Source: an uncultured Clostridia bacterium
GTDB lineage: Bacteria > Bacillota > Clostridia > UBA1381
DNA length: 64,000 bases
Reading direction: 5' to 3'
NCBI GenBank assembly: GCA_934476075.1
Contig: CAKSNH010000011.1
Location: 1 to 64,000, forward strand
A program made the position numbers and the translations under genes. The first letter of the stretch is position 1. Every line of letters starts with the position of its first letter. The notes under the pieces were generated by a model. It made no database searches, was not told where the DNA came from, and worked only from the letters and a program-made list of their open reading frames with translations. Positions 23,528 through 33,146 of the stretch are shown here, one piece after another.

Positions 23528-23760
23528 ATTACAACAAACAAGGCTTGATACATTTTACTTGCGTGAACTTTAACGAGCAGCCACAGGACGTTCAGTCAAA
23601 AATTATCAAACTTTGCACAGAGGTTGCCGGCAAGGACTTCAAAGCATTATTTGAAATACTGACGAACGATAACAAAAACATTCACGCAATCGCCACCGAC
23701 AATTACATATCCGAAACAACGTTATACAAGCTCCGCCGTGAGTTTTACGAGCGTTGGTAA
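23497..23760 (+). CDS. HTH-containing phage protein, possible late regulator
   Basis: 87 residues. The C-terminal part (IHAIATDNYISETTLYKLRR) reads as a helix-turn-helix. It is the last early gene, followed by a terminator and the start of the late genes, a common place for the activator of late transcription. It could recognise the GTGTGATAAC boxes found upstream of both late units; this is inference. ATG 23497 follows AAGGAAGG. Confidence 0.6.
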   Translation: MFKKRRGINLNYNKQGLIHFTCVNFNEQPQDVQSKIIKLCTEVAGKDFKALFEILTNDNKNIHAIATDNYISETTLYKLRREFYERW

Positions 23761-23766
23761 CAATAT

Positions 23767-23799
23767 AGCACTCGGTTTAATCATCGGGTGCTTTTTTTT
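23767..23799 (+). terminator. Terminator at the end of the early operon
   Basis: The stem AGCACTCG (23767-23774) with CGGGTGCT (23785-23792) is followed by eight T. It separates the early and late transcription units. Confidence 0.85.
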
Positions 23800-23860
23800 C
23801 TTCTAAACGGTCACCACCTATTTTTAAAACTTTTAAAAAAAATCCTCATTTTCCGAAATT

Positions 23861-23896
23861 GTGTGATAACTGAACGTCCCCCCATGTTATTATAAG
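23861..23896 (+). promoter_or_regulatory. Candidate late promoter A
   Basis: The 10-mer GTGTGATAAC (23861-23870) is followed 14 nt later by TGTTATTATAAG with a -10-like TATTAT. The same 10-mer followed by TGTTAT occurs at 42006 before the second late unit. It lacks a TTGACA box, so an activator may be needed. Confidence 0.4.
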
Positions 23897-23929
23897 ATAA
23901 AACGAGCATACAGAAAGGAGCGTGGCAAT

Positions 23930-24442
23930 ATGAAAGGACTTCCGCCGAAGCGAGAATTATTCTTACAGGAATATGTTAAAGACTTTAACGGCACACGAGC
24001 ATACAAGGCAGTCTATCATTCCAAAACTGACAATGCGGCTGCCGTTGAAGCGAGAAAACTGCTCAGAAACCCTCAGCTAAAAGAGCGTTTGACCGAAATA
24101 ATGAACGCTACCGCCGAAAGAAATTCGCTTACGGAAGATATGATAATCAACGAATTAAAGTGTATCGCATTTTCAAAAGGCAGTGACTATACGAAATTAG
24201 TTAAGCGAACGGTCGATAATTATGAAATTGACGTAGCTGAGAATGTACCTACCGACGAGCTTACCGAAACTCAAAAGAAAGCAATATCCTGTATCGAAAA
24301 TACGAAGTACGGCGTAAAAGTATCTACTTACGATAAAGTAAAAGCGTTGGAACTATTAGGTAAGCACATCGGTATGTTCAGGGATAAAGTCGATATTTCA
24401 GCAGAGGACGGCGGAATTAACATATCGGTAAAATATGAATAG
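23930..24442 (+). CDS. terS: Terminase small subunit
   Basis: 170 residues of the Terminase_2/XtmA type: KRELFLQEYVKDFNGTRAYK, then AVEARKLLRNPQLKERL in an N-terminal HTH domain, and a C-terminal oligomerisation region. It recognises phage DNA for packaging and recruits the large subunit, whose gene overlaps by 8 nt. Confidence 0.92.
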   Translation: MKGLPPKRELFLQEYVKDFNGTRAYKAVYHSKTDNAAAVEARKLLRNPQLKERLTEIMNATAERNSLTEDMIINELKCIAFSKGSDYTKLVKRTVDNYEIDVAENVPTDELTETQKKAISCIENTKYGVKVSTYDKVKALELLGKHIGMFRDKVDISAEDGGINISVKYE

Positions 24443-25751
24443 TGAAATTTCATTCAACAAATGTTTCGAGGAAGTCAATCGTACCAAAAAGCGATACAGA
24501 GTTCTTATCGGTTCAGCCGGAAGCGGCAAGTCTATGAACATTGCGAGAGATTATATCCTTAAAATGTCCGATGTGAGATATAAAGGAGCAAATCTGTTAT
24601 GTATTCGTAAATCCGAAGTATCTAATGCCAACAGCACATTCTCCGAATTATTAAAGGCAATTATAGATATTTTCGGCAGCAAATACGAGCAGTTTTGGGA
24701 GGTTCGCAGCTCCCCTATGTCCATGCGATGCCGCATAACCGGCAATCAGATTGTCTTTCGTGGGTGCAATGACGTCAAGCAGATTGAAAAAATCAAGTCA
24801 ATCACCTTTTCCACCGGACAACTTACATGGATTTGGATTGAGGAAGCGAACGAAATCACTCAAAATGACTGCGAAATTCTAGACGACCGACTGCGTGGCG
24901 AGTTTAAAAACCCGAATTTATATTATCAAATAACTCTCACGCTCAATCCTGTATCGGCTTCGTGCTGGATAAAGCGTGTGTTTTGGGATATTTCCTCACC
25001 GGACGTACTCTGCCACCGCTCCACATATCTTCAAAACAAGTTTATCGGTCCGGAATATGCCGCAAGAATGGAGCGTAGAAAGGAACTCGACCCCGAAGGC
25101 TATCGCATATACGGGCTTGGCGAATGGGGCGAAACCGACGGACTTATCCTGACGAATTATAAAATAATGGAGCTGGATTTGGACAAAAGCTGTTATGATG
25201 ACATAGCTTACGGTCAAGACTTTGGATATAATCACGCAAATGCAATACTTGATTTGGGAATAAACGAGGGTGACGTATATATCAAGCGTGAATGTTATAT
25301 TCATGAAAAAGATACTTCCGAAATTATTCCTATGATTGCAGATTGGGACAAAGTTCCGCCGATGTTCTGCGATTGTGCCAACCCCGATAAGATTAAGATG
25401 TGGCAGACGGCAGGCTTTAACGCAATTCCCTGCGAAAAAGGACGCACCGACAGCAGTGTTTTCGCTCAAATTGACTGGCTGAAACAACGGACAATCTATA
25501 TAGACCCGTCATGCACGAATACTATTGCGGAAATTGAGCAGTGGCGGTGGAAAAAGGACACTAAAACAGGTTTATATACAGACGAGCCTGTACCGTTTTT
25601 TGACGATGCAATGGCTGCGTTGCGGTACGGTGTTCAGGACTGGCGGCTTAGAGATATAGTACAAGCCAAAGCCGCTGACAGGCGTACCGAAGTAGAAAAA
25701 TACCGTGACAAGGTATTAAACAAACACAGAAAAAGGAGGAAGATTTACTAA
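24435..25751 (+). CDS. terL: Terminase large subunit, PBSX type
   Basis: This 438-residue packaging motor has Walker A GSAGSGKSMNIA (about 26-37), Walker B TWIWIEEANEI (about 133-143), and a nuclease domain with acidic residues in YGQDFGYNHANAILDLG and PVPFFDDAMAALRYG. It drives DNA into the prohead and cuts concatemers. It is full length for the PBSX-like family. Confidence 0.96.
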   Translation: MNSEISFNKCFEEVNRTKKRYRVLIGSAGSGKSMNIARDYILKMSDVRYKGANLLCIRKSEVSNANSTFSELLKAIIDIFGSKYEQFWEVRSSPMSMRCRITGNQIVFRGCNDVKQIEKIKSITFSTGQLTWIWIEEANEITQNDCEILDDRLRGEFKNPNLYYQITLTLNPVSASCWIKRVFWDISSPDVLCHRSTYLQNKFIGPEYAARMERRKELDPEGYRIYGLGEWGETDGLILTNYKIMELDLDKSCYDDIAYGQDFGYNHANAILDLGINEGDVYIKRECYIHEKDTSEIIPMIADWDKVPPMFCDCANPDKIKMWQTAGFNAIPCEKGRTDSSVFAQIDWLKQRTIYIDPSCTNTIAEIEQWRWKKDTKTGLYTDEPVPFFDDAMAALRYGVQDWRLRDIVQAKAADRRTEVEKYRDKVLNKHRKRRKIY

Positions 25752-26131
25752 TGTACATGAAAAAGATTAAGCGAAAATGCAGTATAAAAGGCTGCAAAAA
25801 CAATGATTCGTTCATGTTTTCAAAAAGTGCCGAAATGGGCAGCAGCATTATTATCTGCAAAGACTGTTTGGAACAGGCTTACAATTTGGCAAAGGACTAC
25901 AAAGAGCCGGAAAAACCTATCGTCAATGCCGCTCCCCCACCGATGTTTTTCGGTGACAGGCTAAAACAGATGGCAAAGGAAATCCCTGTTGAACCGGTGC
26001 CGGCAAAGGCTGAAAAAGCCGCTGAAAATACCGAAAATTCATTTGTTTGCAGTCGGTGCGGCAAGGAGTTTAAAACAGAACAGGGATATAAAAAGCATTG
26101 TTCTGTATGTACGGGAGCGGCTGAGAAATGA
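25751..26131 (+). CDS. Zinc-finger phage protein
   Basis: 126 residues. The N terminus has a Cys4-like site (KCSIKGCKNND..IICKDCLEQAY), the middle is Pro/Ala-rich, and the C terminus has a C2H2/C2HC finger (FVCSRCGKEFKTEQGYKKHC). It sits between terminase and portal; a packaging accessory role is possible. Its start overlaps the terL stop (TAATG). Confidence 0.65.
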   Translation: MYMKKIKRKCSIKGCKNNDSFMFSKSAEMGSSIIICKDCLEQAYNLAKDYKEPEKPIVNAAPPPMFFGDRLKQMAKEIPVEPVPAKAEKAAENTENSFVCSRCGKEFKTEQGYKKHCSVCTGAAEK

Positions 26132-26325
26132 TAGCAGAGATTATTTTAACCGGAATAATCATAGTTCAAGCCGTATTGCATTACACCGAGCGAAAGGACT
26201 TATATAATCGTATTATGTCGAAAGACTATACCGAATATTCAAGTCAAAACCATTCGCCCGATGCCGCACCCAAATCGAAACACAGGCGGATTGCCGAGCG
26301 TTGGAACGAAAAGAGGGATAATTGA
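26128..26325 (+). CDS. Small membrane-anchored phage protein
   Basis: 65 residues: one N-terminal membrane helix (MIAEIILTGIIIVQAVLHYT) and a basic tail (KSKHRRIAERWNEKRDN). It overlaps both neighbours (ATGA with the previous gene, TGATG with the portal), so it is cotranslated with the packaging genes. Unknown family. Confidence 0.65.
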   Translation: MIAEIILTGIIIVQAVLHYTERKDLYNRIMSKDYTEYSSQNHSPDAAPKSKHRRIAERWNEKRDN

Positions 26326-28340
26326 TGGGATTGATTGATAATATTAAAAATCTGCTTACAGGCAGCAAAAATAATGATAACACTTCAAATATCGCCCTTG
26401 ATTATGACATCGAAAGCGACTCTCCCCTATTCAAAGAAGATATTATCCGATTTGTATTAGACGCTTTGGAACAAAGACGCGGAGAGCGTGACCCTCTTGA
26501 AAAGCAGTGGATTTTAAACAGCAATTTCCTAATCGGCAATCAGTATTGTGATATAAACGTTGTCCGTGGCGAGGTTGAACAGCAAGAGCCGTTATACGAT
26601 TGGCTTGAACAGGAAACATTTAACCGGATTGCACCGCTTATTGAAACGAGGATAGCCAATTTAAAGAAAATCAATTACATGATGAAGGTAAATCCACGCA
26701 CGAATGAGCTTGACGATTACGCAAAAGCCGATGTATCGACAAAAATTCTGCAACACATTCAGACGGTATCGGACTTTGAAACGAAGAAAAATACCATGAT
26801 TACATGGAATGAGTTATGCGGCAACTGTTTTTGGCTTAGCTGGTGGGATAAGGACAAGGGCGAGGAAATCGCAAGGGAAACCGTAACGCTCCTTGACGAA
26901 AACGGTGTCGAGTACAAAAAAGACGTTATCTACCATGACGGCGATATTGATTATGGCTTGATTACACCGTGGGAGATATTCCCCGAAAGCATTTTCAAGC
27001 AGGGCGTCCGCAATCAGCGTTCGATTATTCTTGAACAGGTAAAGAGCGTTGACGAGATATTCGACCTATACGGCATACGCTGTAAAGGCAGTGAAATACA
27101 AACTTTTCAGCTAACTCCGATACACAACAGTACCGGTTTGGGCAGACAAAACACCATCACCACAATCGGACACCGGAGCATGAAAAACAGTGAAAAAGTC
27201 ATTACATATTTTGAAGTCCCGTCAAGGAAATTCCCGCACGGCAGAATGATTATAATTGTCGGCACTGACAAGCTGGTCTATTACGGCGATTTGCCTTACG
27301 GCAGAATACCGATAGAACAGGTAATCTGCAAAGAAACAGCCGGTCAATTTTTCGGAAGAAGCGTTATCGAGGACTTAATACCGCTCCAACGTGCATACAA
27401 CGGAGTTATCAACCGTATTCACGAATACATTCAAAGACTGTCAATCGGCGGTTTTTGGGTGGAGGAAGGCAGTATCGACATGGAACAGTACACCGAGGAA
27501 GGCTGTACACCGGGGGCGGCACTTGCCTACAAGCGTGGCTATAAGCCGCCGACACCGTTTAGCATTAATGACTTGCCGAGCGAAGTAATGACCGAGCGGA
27601 ACAATCTTGTGCGTGACATGGAATATGTAGCCGGTGTATCTCAAATGATGGTGACCGGCAATACTCCAAACGGTGTAACAAGCGGTACGGCGATAGAGAA
27701 TTTGCGTGATATTGACAATACTCGCTTATCATTGACCGGTGATTATATCCGAAACAGCGTTAAAAACGTAGCCATATTGTGGCTTGAAATCTATAAACGG
27801 TTTGTCACAACAAGCCGTGTAGTGCAAAACACAGGCAGTAATAAAATCGGCAATGCCATTTCATGGTGTGCGGACGATATTAACAGTTATGACGTAGTAT
27901 TCACCACCGAAAATGAACTGTTGATGTCGGAAGATGTTCAGAAACAACGCTTTTTTGAAGCGTTTAATGCGGGTCTGTTTACCGACAGTGACGGCAGAAT
28001 ACCTAATACAGTTAAGCGTGAAGCGTTGAATTACATGAAAGTCGGCGATTATTCAAGCATATTGGGTATAAACGAACTGCACACACAAGCCGCACAGCGT
28101 GAAAATACATTCTTTGAACAGGGTGTATTCCCCGAAGTGTCCGAGTTTGACAATCACGAAATACATATTGACGAGCATATGCGTTATATTCTGCAAATGG
28201 AATTTCAGGTATTGAAAATGAAAAAGCCCGAATACGCACAGGCTATGGAAAATCATATTAAGGAACATCAGCGTATTATAGATGAAAAACAAACCGAGCA
28301 AATGCAGCGAATACAGTCATTACAGCAAATGCAAGGCTAG
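26325..28340 (+). CDS. Portal protein, P22-like
   Basis: 671 residues, the dodecameric DNA entry channel. Recognised from size (near the P22 portal), position after terminase and content: FGRSVIEDLIPLQRAYNGVI, then VSQMMVTGNTPNGVTSGTAI. A long helical, Gln-rich C terminus (MQRIQSLQQMQG) fits a barrel. It starts inside the previous stop. Confidence 0.9.
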   Translation: MGLIDNIKNLLTGSKNNDNTSNIALDYDIESDSPLFKEDIIRFVLDALEQRRGERDPLEKQWILNSNFLIGNQYCDINVVRGEVEQQEPLYDWLEQETFNRIAPLIETRIANLKKINYMMKVNPRTNELDDYAKADVSTKILQHIQTVSDFETKKNTMITWNELCGNCFWLSWWDKDKGEEIARETVTLLDENGVEYKKDVIYHDGDIDYGLITPWEIFPESIFKQGVRNQRSIILEQVKSVDEIFDLYGIRCKGSEIQTFQLTPIHNSTGLGRQNTITTIGHRSMKNSEKVITYFEVPSRKFPHGRMIIIVGTDKLVYYGDLPYGRIPIEQVICKETAGQFFGRSVIEDLIPLQRAYNGVINRIHEYIQRLSIGGFWVEEGSIDMEQYTEEGCTPGAALAYKRGYKPPTPFSINDLPSEVMTERNNLVRDMEYVAGVSQMMVTGNTPNGVTSGTAIENLRDIDNTRLSLTGDYIRNSVKNVAILWLEIYKRFVTTSRVVQNTGSNKIGNAISWCADDINSYDVVFTTENELLMSEDVQKQRFFEAFNAGLFTDSDGRIPNTVKREALNYMKVGDYSSILGINELHTQAAQRENTFFEQGVFPEVSEFDNHEIHIDEHMRYILQMEFQVLKMKKPEYAQAMENHIKEHQRIIDEKQTEQMQRIQSLQQMQG

Positions 28341-28355
28341 AACGGAGGTATTTTA

Positions 28356-29294
28356 ATGGAAGAAGATAACAAAGAATATTCGTTTGACGATGCGTTAAAT
28401 CAATCACAGGAAATGGTTAATACCGAGCAACAGTCGACAGAACAGCCGTCCGCAAACGAAAATCAAGAACCACAGGTTAATGAAAACGGCGGTCAGCAAC
28501 AGGAAATTTCGCCGGAACAAACACCGACAAATCAAACCGAAAATGCTGTACAGGCTATGGAGCAAGCCACAAGACAGGCTACCGAACAATATAATCAAAA
28601 TCAGCAGTTACAACAACAGTTACAGCAGCAACAACAGGTAATTGCACAGCTGCAAGAGCAAATCAAACAGCAAAATGCACAGCAAGAGGAAAGTCTTGTC
28701 AACGGTGCGATGCCTGAACAATCTGTTCCATGTATCGACTTTGACAATCTAATGTTTGCCGATGAAGCCGAGAGGAAAGCGGCGACAGAACAGTATACCA
28801 AAAACGTTGCCGATTATACAAGGCAGAGCGTATTGGCTGAAATTCAGCCGTTGATGGAACAGTTCAATCAAGCCAAACAGCAACAGGAGTTTAACGACAT
28901 GGTGAATGTATTGTCGACAGTTCCGCAATTTGCCGATTTGCCGCAGAACTCACAGTCAATTAGGCAGATAATCGCCACAAATCCGATGTTTGTGAACTCC
29001 TCCTCCCCTATCGAGGAGAAAATCGCCGCCGCATATGCAATGGCAAAAGGTGCAAGCGGTCTAAACAAGCCGCCCTCACCCGAACCGACGGCAGAGGAAT
29101 TGTGGGAAAAATACAAGGATAACACGGATTTTATAAACCTTGTAAATCAAAAGAACGCTGAACTGATACGAAACAGTAACGGTCAGCAAGTGCCGCCGAT
29201 GTCAGCAGGTGCCGGCAATATGGCACTTAATATACCCGATAAGCCAAAAACATTTGATGATGCAAAGCAACGTGCGGCATCAATGTTTAGATAA
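28356..29294 (+). CDS. Capsid scaffolding protein
   Basis: 312 residues. A disordered, acidic, Gln-rich N terminus runs into a coiled coil (about 80-115, QQLQQQLQQQQQVIAQLQEQ). The C terminus carries a short basic-helix tail (FDDAKQRAASMFR) typical of capsid-binding ends. It directs prohead assembly and is placed directly before the capsid gene. Confidence 0.85.
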   Translation: MEEDNKEYSFDDALNQSQEMVNTEQQSTEQPSANENQEPQVNENGGQQQEISPEQTPTNQTENAVQAMEQATRQATEQYNQNQQLQQQLQQQQQVIAQLQEQIKQQNAQQEESLVNGAMPEQSVPCIDFDNLMFADEAERKAATEQYTKNVADYTRQSVLAEIQPLMEQFNQAKQQQEFNDMVNVLSTVPQFADLPQNSQSIRQIIATNPMFVNSSSPIEEKIAAAYAMAKGASGLNKPPSPEPTAEELWEKYKDNTDFINLVNQKNAELIRNSNGQQVPPMSAGAGNMALNIPDKPKTFDDAKQRAASMFR

Positions 29295-29317
29295 AATTAT
29301 AAGGAGGAACAAAACTT

Positions 29318-30484
29318 ATGCAAACTATTCTTACGCTTGAAAAAGCTATAAGAGAAAATTATTTACCCGTGTGGCAAAACCAAATCGGTATTGAATCCAC
29401 TCCGTTTTTGGACAGAGTGAAAAAAGTACCGCTTGCAGGGCAGAAGATTGTTGCCGCCGCTCCGATAGGTATGAGCGGTAACTTTGGTTTCGGAGATGAA
29501 GGCAAAGCGACACCGACAAGCGGCGGTATGCAATTCGAGAAATTTGTAGCAAATCCGAAGGACTTGTATTCAAATATCTGCATATCCGTAAAAGCCGTTC
29601 GATTGGGTAAGACACCTAGTGCAATGATTGACGCACTCGACACCGAAATCCGAGCGTCCTACGAGGAAGCGAAATTCCATCAAGGACGTGCATTGTTCGG
29701 AAACGGTACGGGTATTTTGACAACCTGTTCGGCTCTGGCTGCGGCAGGTACTACAATCACCGTTGACAGCGTGAAAAATCTCAGAGAAGGTATGACCATC
29801 GACATTTATGCGACAAGTGCGTCTACACCGCAGGCAAACGGTGCCGGCAGACGTATCAAAACGATTGACCGTGCGAACAAGACTATTACGCTGTACGGTG
29901 CGGACAGTACATTCAGTGCCGGATTTATCACCGTGCAAAACTCATACAATCGTGAGTACACAGGTTTGGGAGCTATTTTTGACGATAACACCACAAGCCT
30001 GTACGGTGTATCGAAAACAACAAATTTGTACTTAAAGCCGGTTGTTGTAAATGCCAACAGCGACATTAACGATACTCTTATCACAAAGGCTTTAAGACAG
30101 GCACAGCGTGACAAGGGTTCAAACGTAGATATGCTGCTATGCGGTGACACTGCGTTTGACGCTTACAGCGAGTACCTTCGCACGAACAACTACCGTGTTG
30201 AAGAACATTTCTTGAAGGGCGGATTTAAAGCCATTAAATTCTTGTTCGGCAACAGAGAAGTAGACGTTGTAAACGAAAGTTTTGTAACCGACAATGAGAT
30301 TTGGGGTGTTGACAGTTCCGCATTTGAACTGCACACAGACGAGTGGGACTTCTGCGACCTTAGGGGCGGCGGAGCGTTCAATCTTATGGAAGGTTCGTCT
30401 GTTTACAGAGGATTGCTTGCAAACTACGGCGAACTTATCTGTAAGAACCCCGGCGGTTGTGTAAGAATTTACGGTGTAGCCTGA
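29318..30484 (+). CDS. Major capsid protein
   Basis: 388 residues of HK97-like architecture by content: an extended N arm, E-loop-like IGMSGNFGFGDEGKATPTSG, AKFHQGRALFGNGTG, and P/A-domain strands near VDMLLCGDTAFDAYSEYLRT. It lies directly after the scaffold with GGAGG before the ATG. A hairpin follows the gene, as is common after highly expressed capsid genes. Confidence 0.88.
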   Translation: MQTILTLEKAIRENYLPVWQNQIGIESTPFLDRVKKVPLAGQKIVAAAPIGMSGNFGFGDEGKATPTSGGMQFEKFVANPKDLYSNICISVKAVRLGKTPSAMIDALDTEIRASYEEAKFHQGRALFGNGTGILTTCSALAAAGTTITVDSVKNLREGMTIDIYATSASTPQANGAGRRIKTIDRANKTITLYGADSTFSAGFITVQNSYNREYTGLGAIFDDNTTSLYGVSKTTNLYLKPVVVNANSDINDTLITKALRQAQRDKGSNVDMLLCGDTAFDAYSEYLRTNNYRVEEHFLKGGFKAIKFLFGNREVDVVNESFVTDNEIWGVDSSAFELHTDEWDFCDLRGGGAFNLMEGSSVYRGLLANYGELICKNPGGCVRIYGVA

Positions 30485-30498
30485 TTTCAATGATAATG

Positions 30499-30535
30499 CC
30501 GTCATATTATATTTTTATGATATGGCGGCTTTTAT
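30499..30535 (+). terminator. Hairpin after the capsid gene
   Basis: A 10-bp stem GCCGTCATAT/ATATGGCGGC is followed by TTTTATT. The T run is weak, so it may cause partial termination or stabilise the capsid mRNA. Confidence 0.55.
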
Positions 30536-30557
30536 TGAATTTACGGAGGATTTATTT

Positions 30558-30896
30558 ATGAAAATACTTGAAATATTCGAGAGGGTAAACCTAAAATCGC
30601 CGATAGAACATAGAAAATTCTTTGATTTTTACAATGACACCATATCCGAATTGACAGCGATATGCGACAAGTTCTTGTTTCAGGAAGATACGGAATTTGA
30701 GCCTGTCAAAAGTTTTGATGATGAAAGCGTTGTACTTTATTTATACAACGACGCCATTGCAGAAAATATAAATTTTCTTAACACAAACAATGAAACGGGC
30801 AAAAGTGAGTTTTTGAGGAAGGCTCAAAATGCTTACTTATATTATTGGAACGAAGATGCCAAAAAGCATAATCATATTAAGAATGAGGGGTGGTAA
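30558..30896 (+). CDS. Hypothetical head protein
   Basis: 112 residues, acidic, helical (MKILEIFERVNLKSPIEHRK, then FYNDTISELTAICDKFLFQE). Its position between capsid and connector genes suggests a head-completion role. ATG 30558 is chosen because CGGAGGA lies 7 nt upstream. Confidence 0.65.
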   Translation: MKILEIFERVNLKSPIEHRKFFDFYNDTISELTAICDKFLFQEDTEFEPVKSFDDESVVLYLYNDAIAENINFLNTNNETGKSEFLRKAQNAYLYYWNEDAKKHNHIKNEGW

Positions 30897-30898
30897 TT

Positions 30899-31519
30899 GT
30901 GTTTGACAGCGGAATTAAGGCTGCGGATTTGATACAATCATTGAAAAACGAAATAGATGTCGCATATCCCATCACCGGCGATATGTATGTTCAATGGTTA
31001 AATTCCGCCGAGCAATTACTATACAGTGAAATCATTAAGGAGCAAGGAATCGTTGATATTGAAATTCCGGAGGACGGCAGCGATATAATCAATTTGGCTA
31101 AACTGTCAGTGCCGGAAGATGAAAATACTATCCGATTTGAGGACATTTATATGGTCCTTATAAACGGTATGCAGATGACCAAAACCAATATATCAACGGG
31201 CGAATTGATAGACAAAACCTATTTTAAGCTGGGCGGCAATGTGAAATATCATTATTCGGACGAAACAGAAACTATCCGCATCATATACCATGTAAAGCCG
31301 AAGCTGAAAACGGTTACTTCGCCTGATGATGAAATATCCGATGAAAATGTTATGATACCGATTGAGTTTATAGAGCTTATCAAGTCGAAAATCCGAGCGG
31401 AAGCCTACAAAATAGCAAATGAAAATGTATTTGCCGGTAACTGGGCGAATGAATATAACGTTTTGCTTGAAAATTTTAAGGTGTGGATTGCCGGCAGAAA
31501 TGCCGAGTACGGATTGTGA
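30899..31519 (+). CDS. Head-tail adaptor-like protein
   Basis: 206 residues. The layout (helical N terminus IKAADLIQSLKNEIDV, WLNSAEQLLYSEI, strand-rich middle, helical C terminus EAYKIANENVFAGNWANEYN) resembles P22 gp4-type and other short-tail adaptor proteins that sit under the portal. GTG 30899 with GAGGGGTGG upstream is the best start. Confidence 0.65.
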   Translation: MFDSGIKAADLIQSLKNEIDVAYPITGDMYVQWLNSAEQLLYSEIIKEQGIVDIEIPEDGSDIINLAKLSVPEDENTIRFEDIYMVLINGMQMTKTNISTGELIDKTYFKLGGNVKYHYSDETETIRIIYHVKPKLKTVTSPDDEISDENVMIPIEFIELIKSKIRAEAYKIANENVFAGNWANEYNVLLENFKVWIAGRNAEYGL

Positions 31520-31529
31520 GGTGCGGACG

Positions 31530-33146
31530 ATGGCTAGTAAGAAACAACAGGAACTTACCTATCTGCAAATGTCTGTACCGACAGGACAAAACAGTGCGAA
31601 AATCACCAAATTAAATTGGATAGGACTTAACAAACGTCAAGAACTCGATACAGGTGAATTATCGGCAGAATGTAATATTTCAACGTCCGCCGCACCCTAT
31701 TTAATACCGAGCGAGCAACGGCAGATATACAGCGACAAGCAATACGAAAATCCTATATCAATGTTCGGATTTGACGATTTTCTGCTTGTGGTATATCGTG
31801 ACAACAAAAAAATCAAGATAGATTACATCACAAAACAGCTTGATATATACACGGGTGTGCTCAATTCAAATGCAAGCACAACGGATAACCGTCCGAGAAG
31901 TATTGTAAAGTTCAATGTGTATGACGACCCGTCAAGTGTTGAGTTTGACGGCGGTTTTACAAGCAAGCTATTGATATATCCCGACAAAAAGTCTATGGAT
32001 TTTGAAACAGACAGTGATTTCACCCCGAAAGCTATGGATATGACAGCTATTGAATTTACGAACAGCGAAGAACCGTACACACCCGGAAGTGATGCCGACA
32101 CGGATTGTTATTATTACAACACATACAATCAAACATACTATGCTTACAACAAAGACAGTCTGACATGGTATGAAACGATATTGAACAGAGTACCCGAGTT
32201 TTCGGCGGTTACGGTGCATTTGTCGAGAGTGTTCGGGATAAAGGACGATAAAGTGTATGCTTCGGCATTCAATGACTATGCAAATTTCAATCTTGATACG
32301 GCGGACGAAACGAACACCGCCAATGCGTGGTTTACAACGTCGCAAAGCAATACCAAATCGAAAGGAAACTTTGTCGGCATTACCACATACGGCGGTCAGG
32401 TAATCTGCTTTAAGCATGATTTCATGCACGAGATATACAACACAAAAAATCCGTTCAGGCTGAATGACGTATTTGCGGAAGGCACAATCGACAACAGGAC
32501 TATACAAGACGTTGACGGCAAGCTGATATTTGTATCTGCTGACGGTGTAAAGATTTACACAGGCTCAAACCCACGCATTATAAGCTACAACCTGAATGTC
32601 GACAAAATATATTATGCGGTGTCGGGAACGGATAAGCGGAAATATTACCTTTACTGCGGAACAAGAGAAAAAGACCACAACTTGTTTGTGTACGATACCT
32701 ACACAGACGAGTGGGCGGAGGAAAGTATTGATTTTGAGGTAAAATCATTTGTTCATAATGAAAACGGTATGTTTTTGCTGGGTTCTGACGGCTATGTGTA
32801 CAAGATGGACACACGAAAATACAGTCATAATTGGAGTTTTGAAACCGATTTCAGCACGCAAAGCAATGTGGATATTAAGCATATTGCGAAAATAAGTATG
32901 TTGGTTGACATTAAAAAGGGTGCTGATTTCAAAGTGTATGCGGTTTATGATGACGAGGAATTTGACGAAAACACGTCACAGCTACTGTATTCAAGTTCCG
33001 GTTACGGCAAAAAGTCGGTAAGGGTAAAGACAAGGCAAACGGCAAACTACGGTTTTAAACTGCACTTTTGCGGATTTGGCTATGTTAAATTCTATGAAAT
33101 GTGCGTAAGCGTTACAAACGGCGGTGATTTGTATGTCACAATATGA
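31530..33146 (+). CDS. Tail hub / DNA stabilisation protein, P22 gp10-like
   Basis: 538 residues rich in beta strands with propeller-like repeats (FGFDDFLLVVYRDNKKIKID, VFGIKDDKVYASAFNDYANF, FLLGSDGYVYKMDT). Such proteins form the hub that plugs packaged DNA and carries the tail needle or fibres in short-tailed phages. The ATG at 31530 has GAGGTG upstream. The family is assigned from repeat pattern and place. Confidence 0.75.
   Translation: MASKKQQELTYLQMSVPTGQNSAKITKLNWIGLNKRQELDTGELSAECNISTSAAPYLIPSEQRQIYSDKQYENPISMFGFDDFLLVVYRDNKKIKIDYITKQLDIYTGVLNSNASTTDNRPRSIVKFNVYDDPSSVEFDGGFTSKLLIYPDKKSMDFETDSDFTPKAMDMTAIEFTNSEEPYTPGSDADTDCYYYNTYNQTYYAYNKDSLTWYETILNRVPEFSAVTVHLSRVFGIKDDKVYASAFNDYANFNLDTADETNTANAWFTTSQSNTKSKGNFVGITTYGGQVICFKHDFMHEIYNTKNPFRLNDVFAEGTIDNRTIQDVDGKLIFVSADGVKIYTGSNPRIISYNLNVDKIYYAVSGTDKRKYYLYCGTREKDHNLFVYDTYTDEWAEESIDFEVKSFVHNENGMFLLGSDGYVYKMDTRKYSHNWSFETDFSTQSNVDIKHIAKISMLVDIKKGADFKVYAVYDDEEFDENTSQLLYSSSGYGKKSVRVKTRQTANYGFKLHFCGFGYVKFYEMCVSVTNGGDLYVTI

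Noticed and set aside
28590..28690. Short tandem repeat or CRISPR-like array in the scaffold gene
   Set aside because: It is a run of Gln codons within a coiled coil; no spacers of even length. No CRISPR array is seen anywhere in the window.
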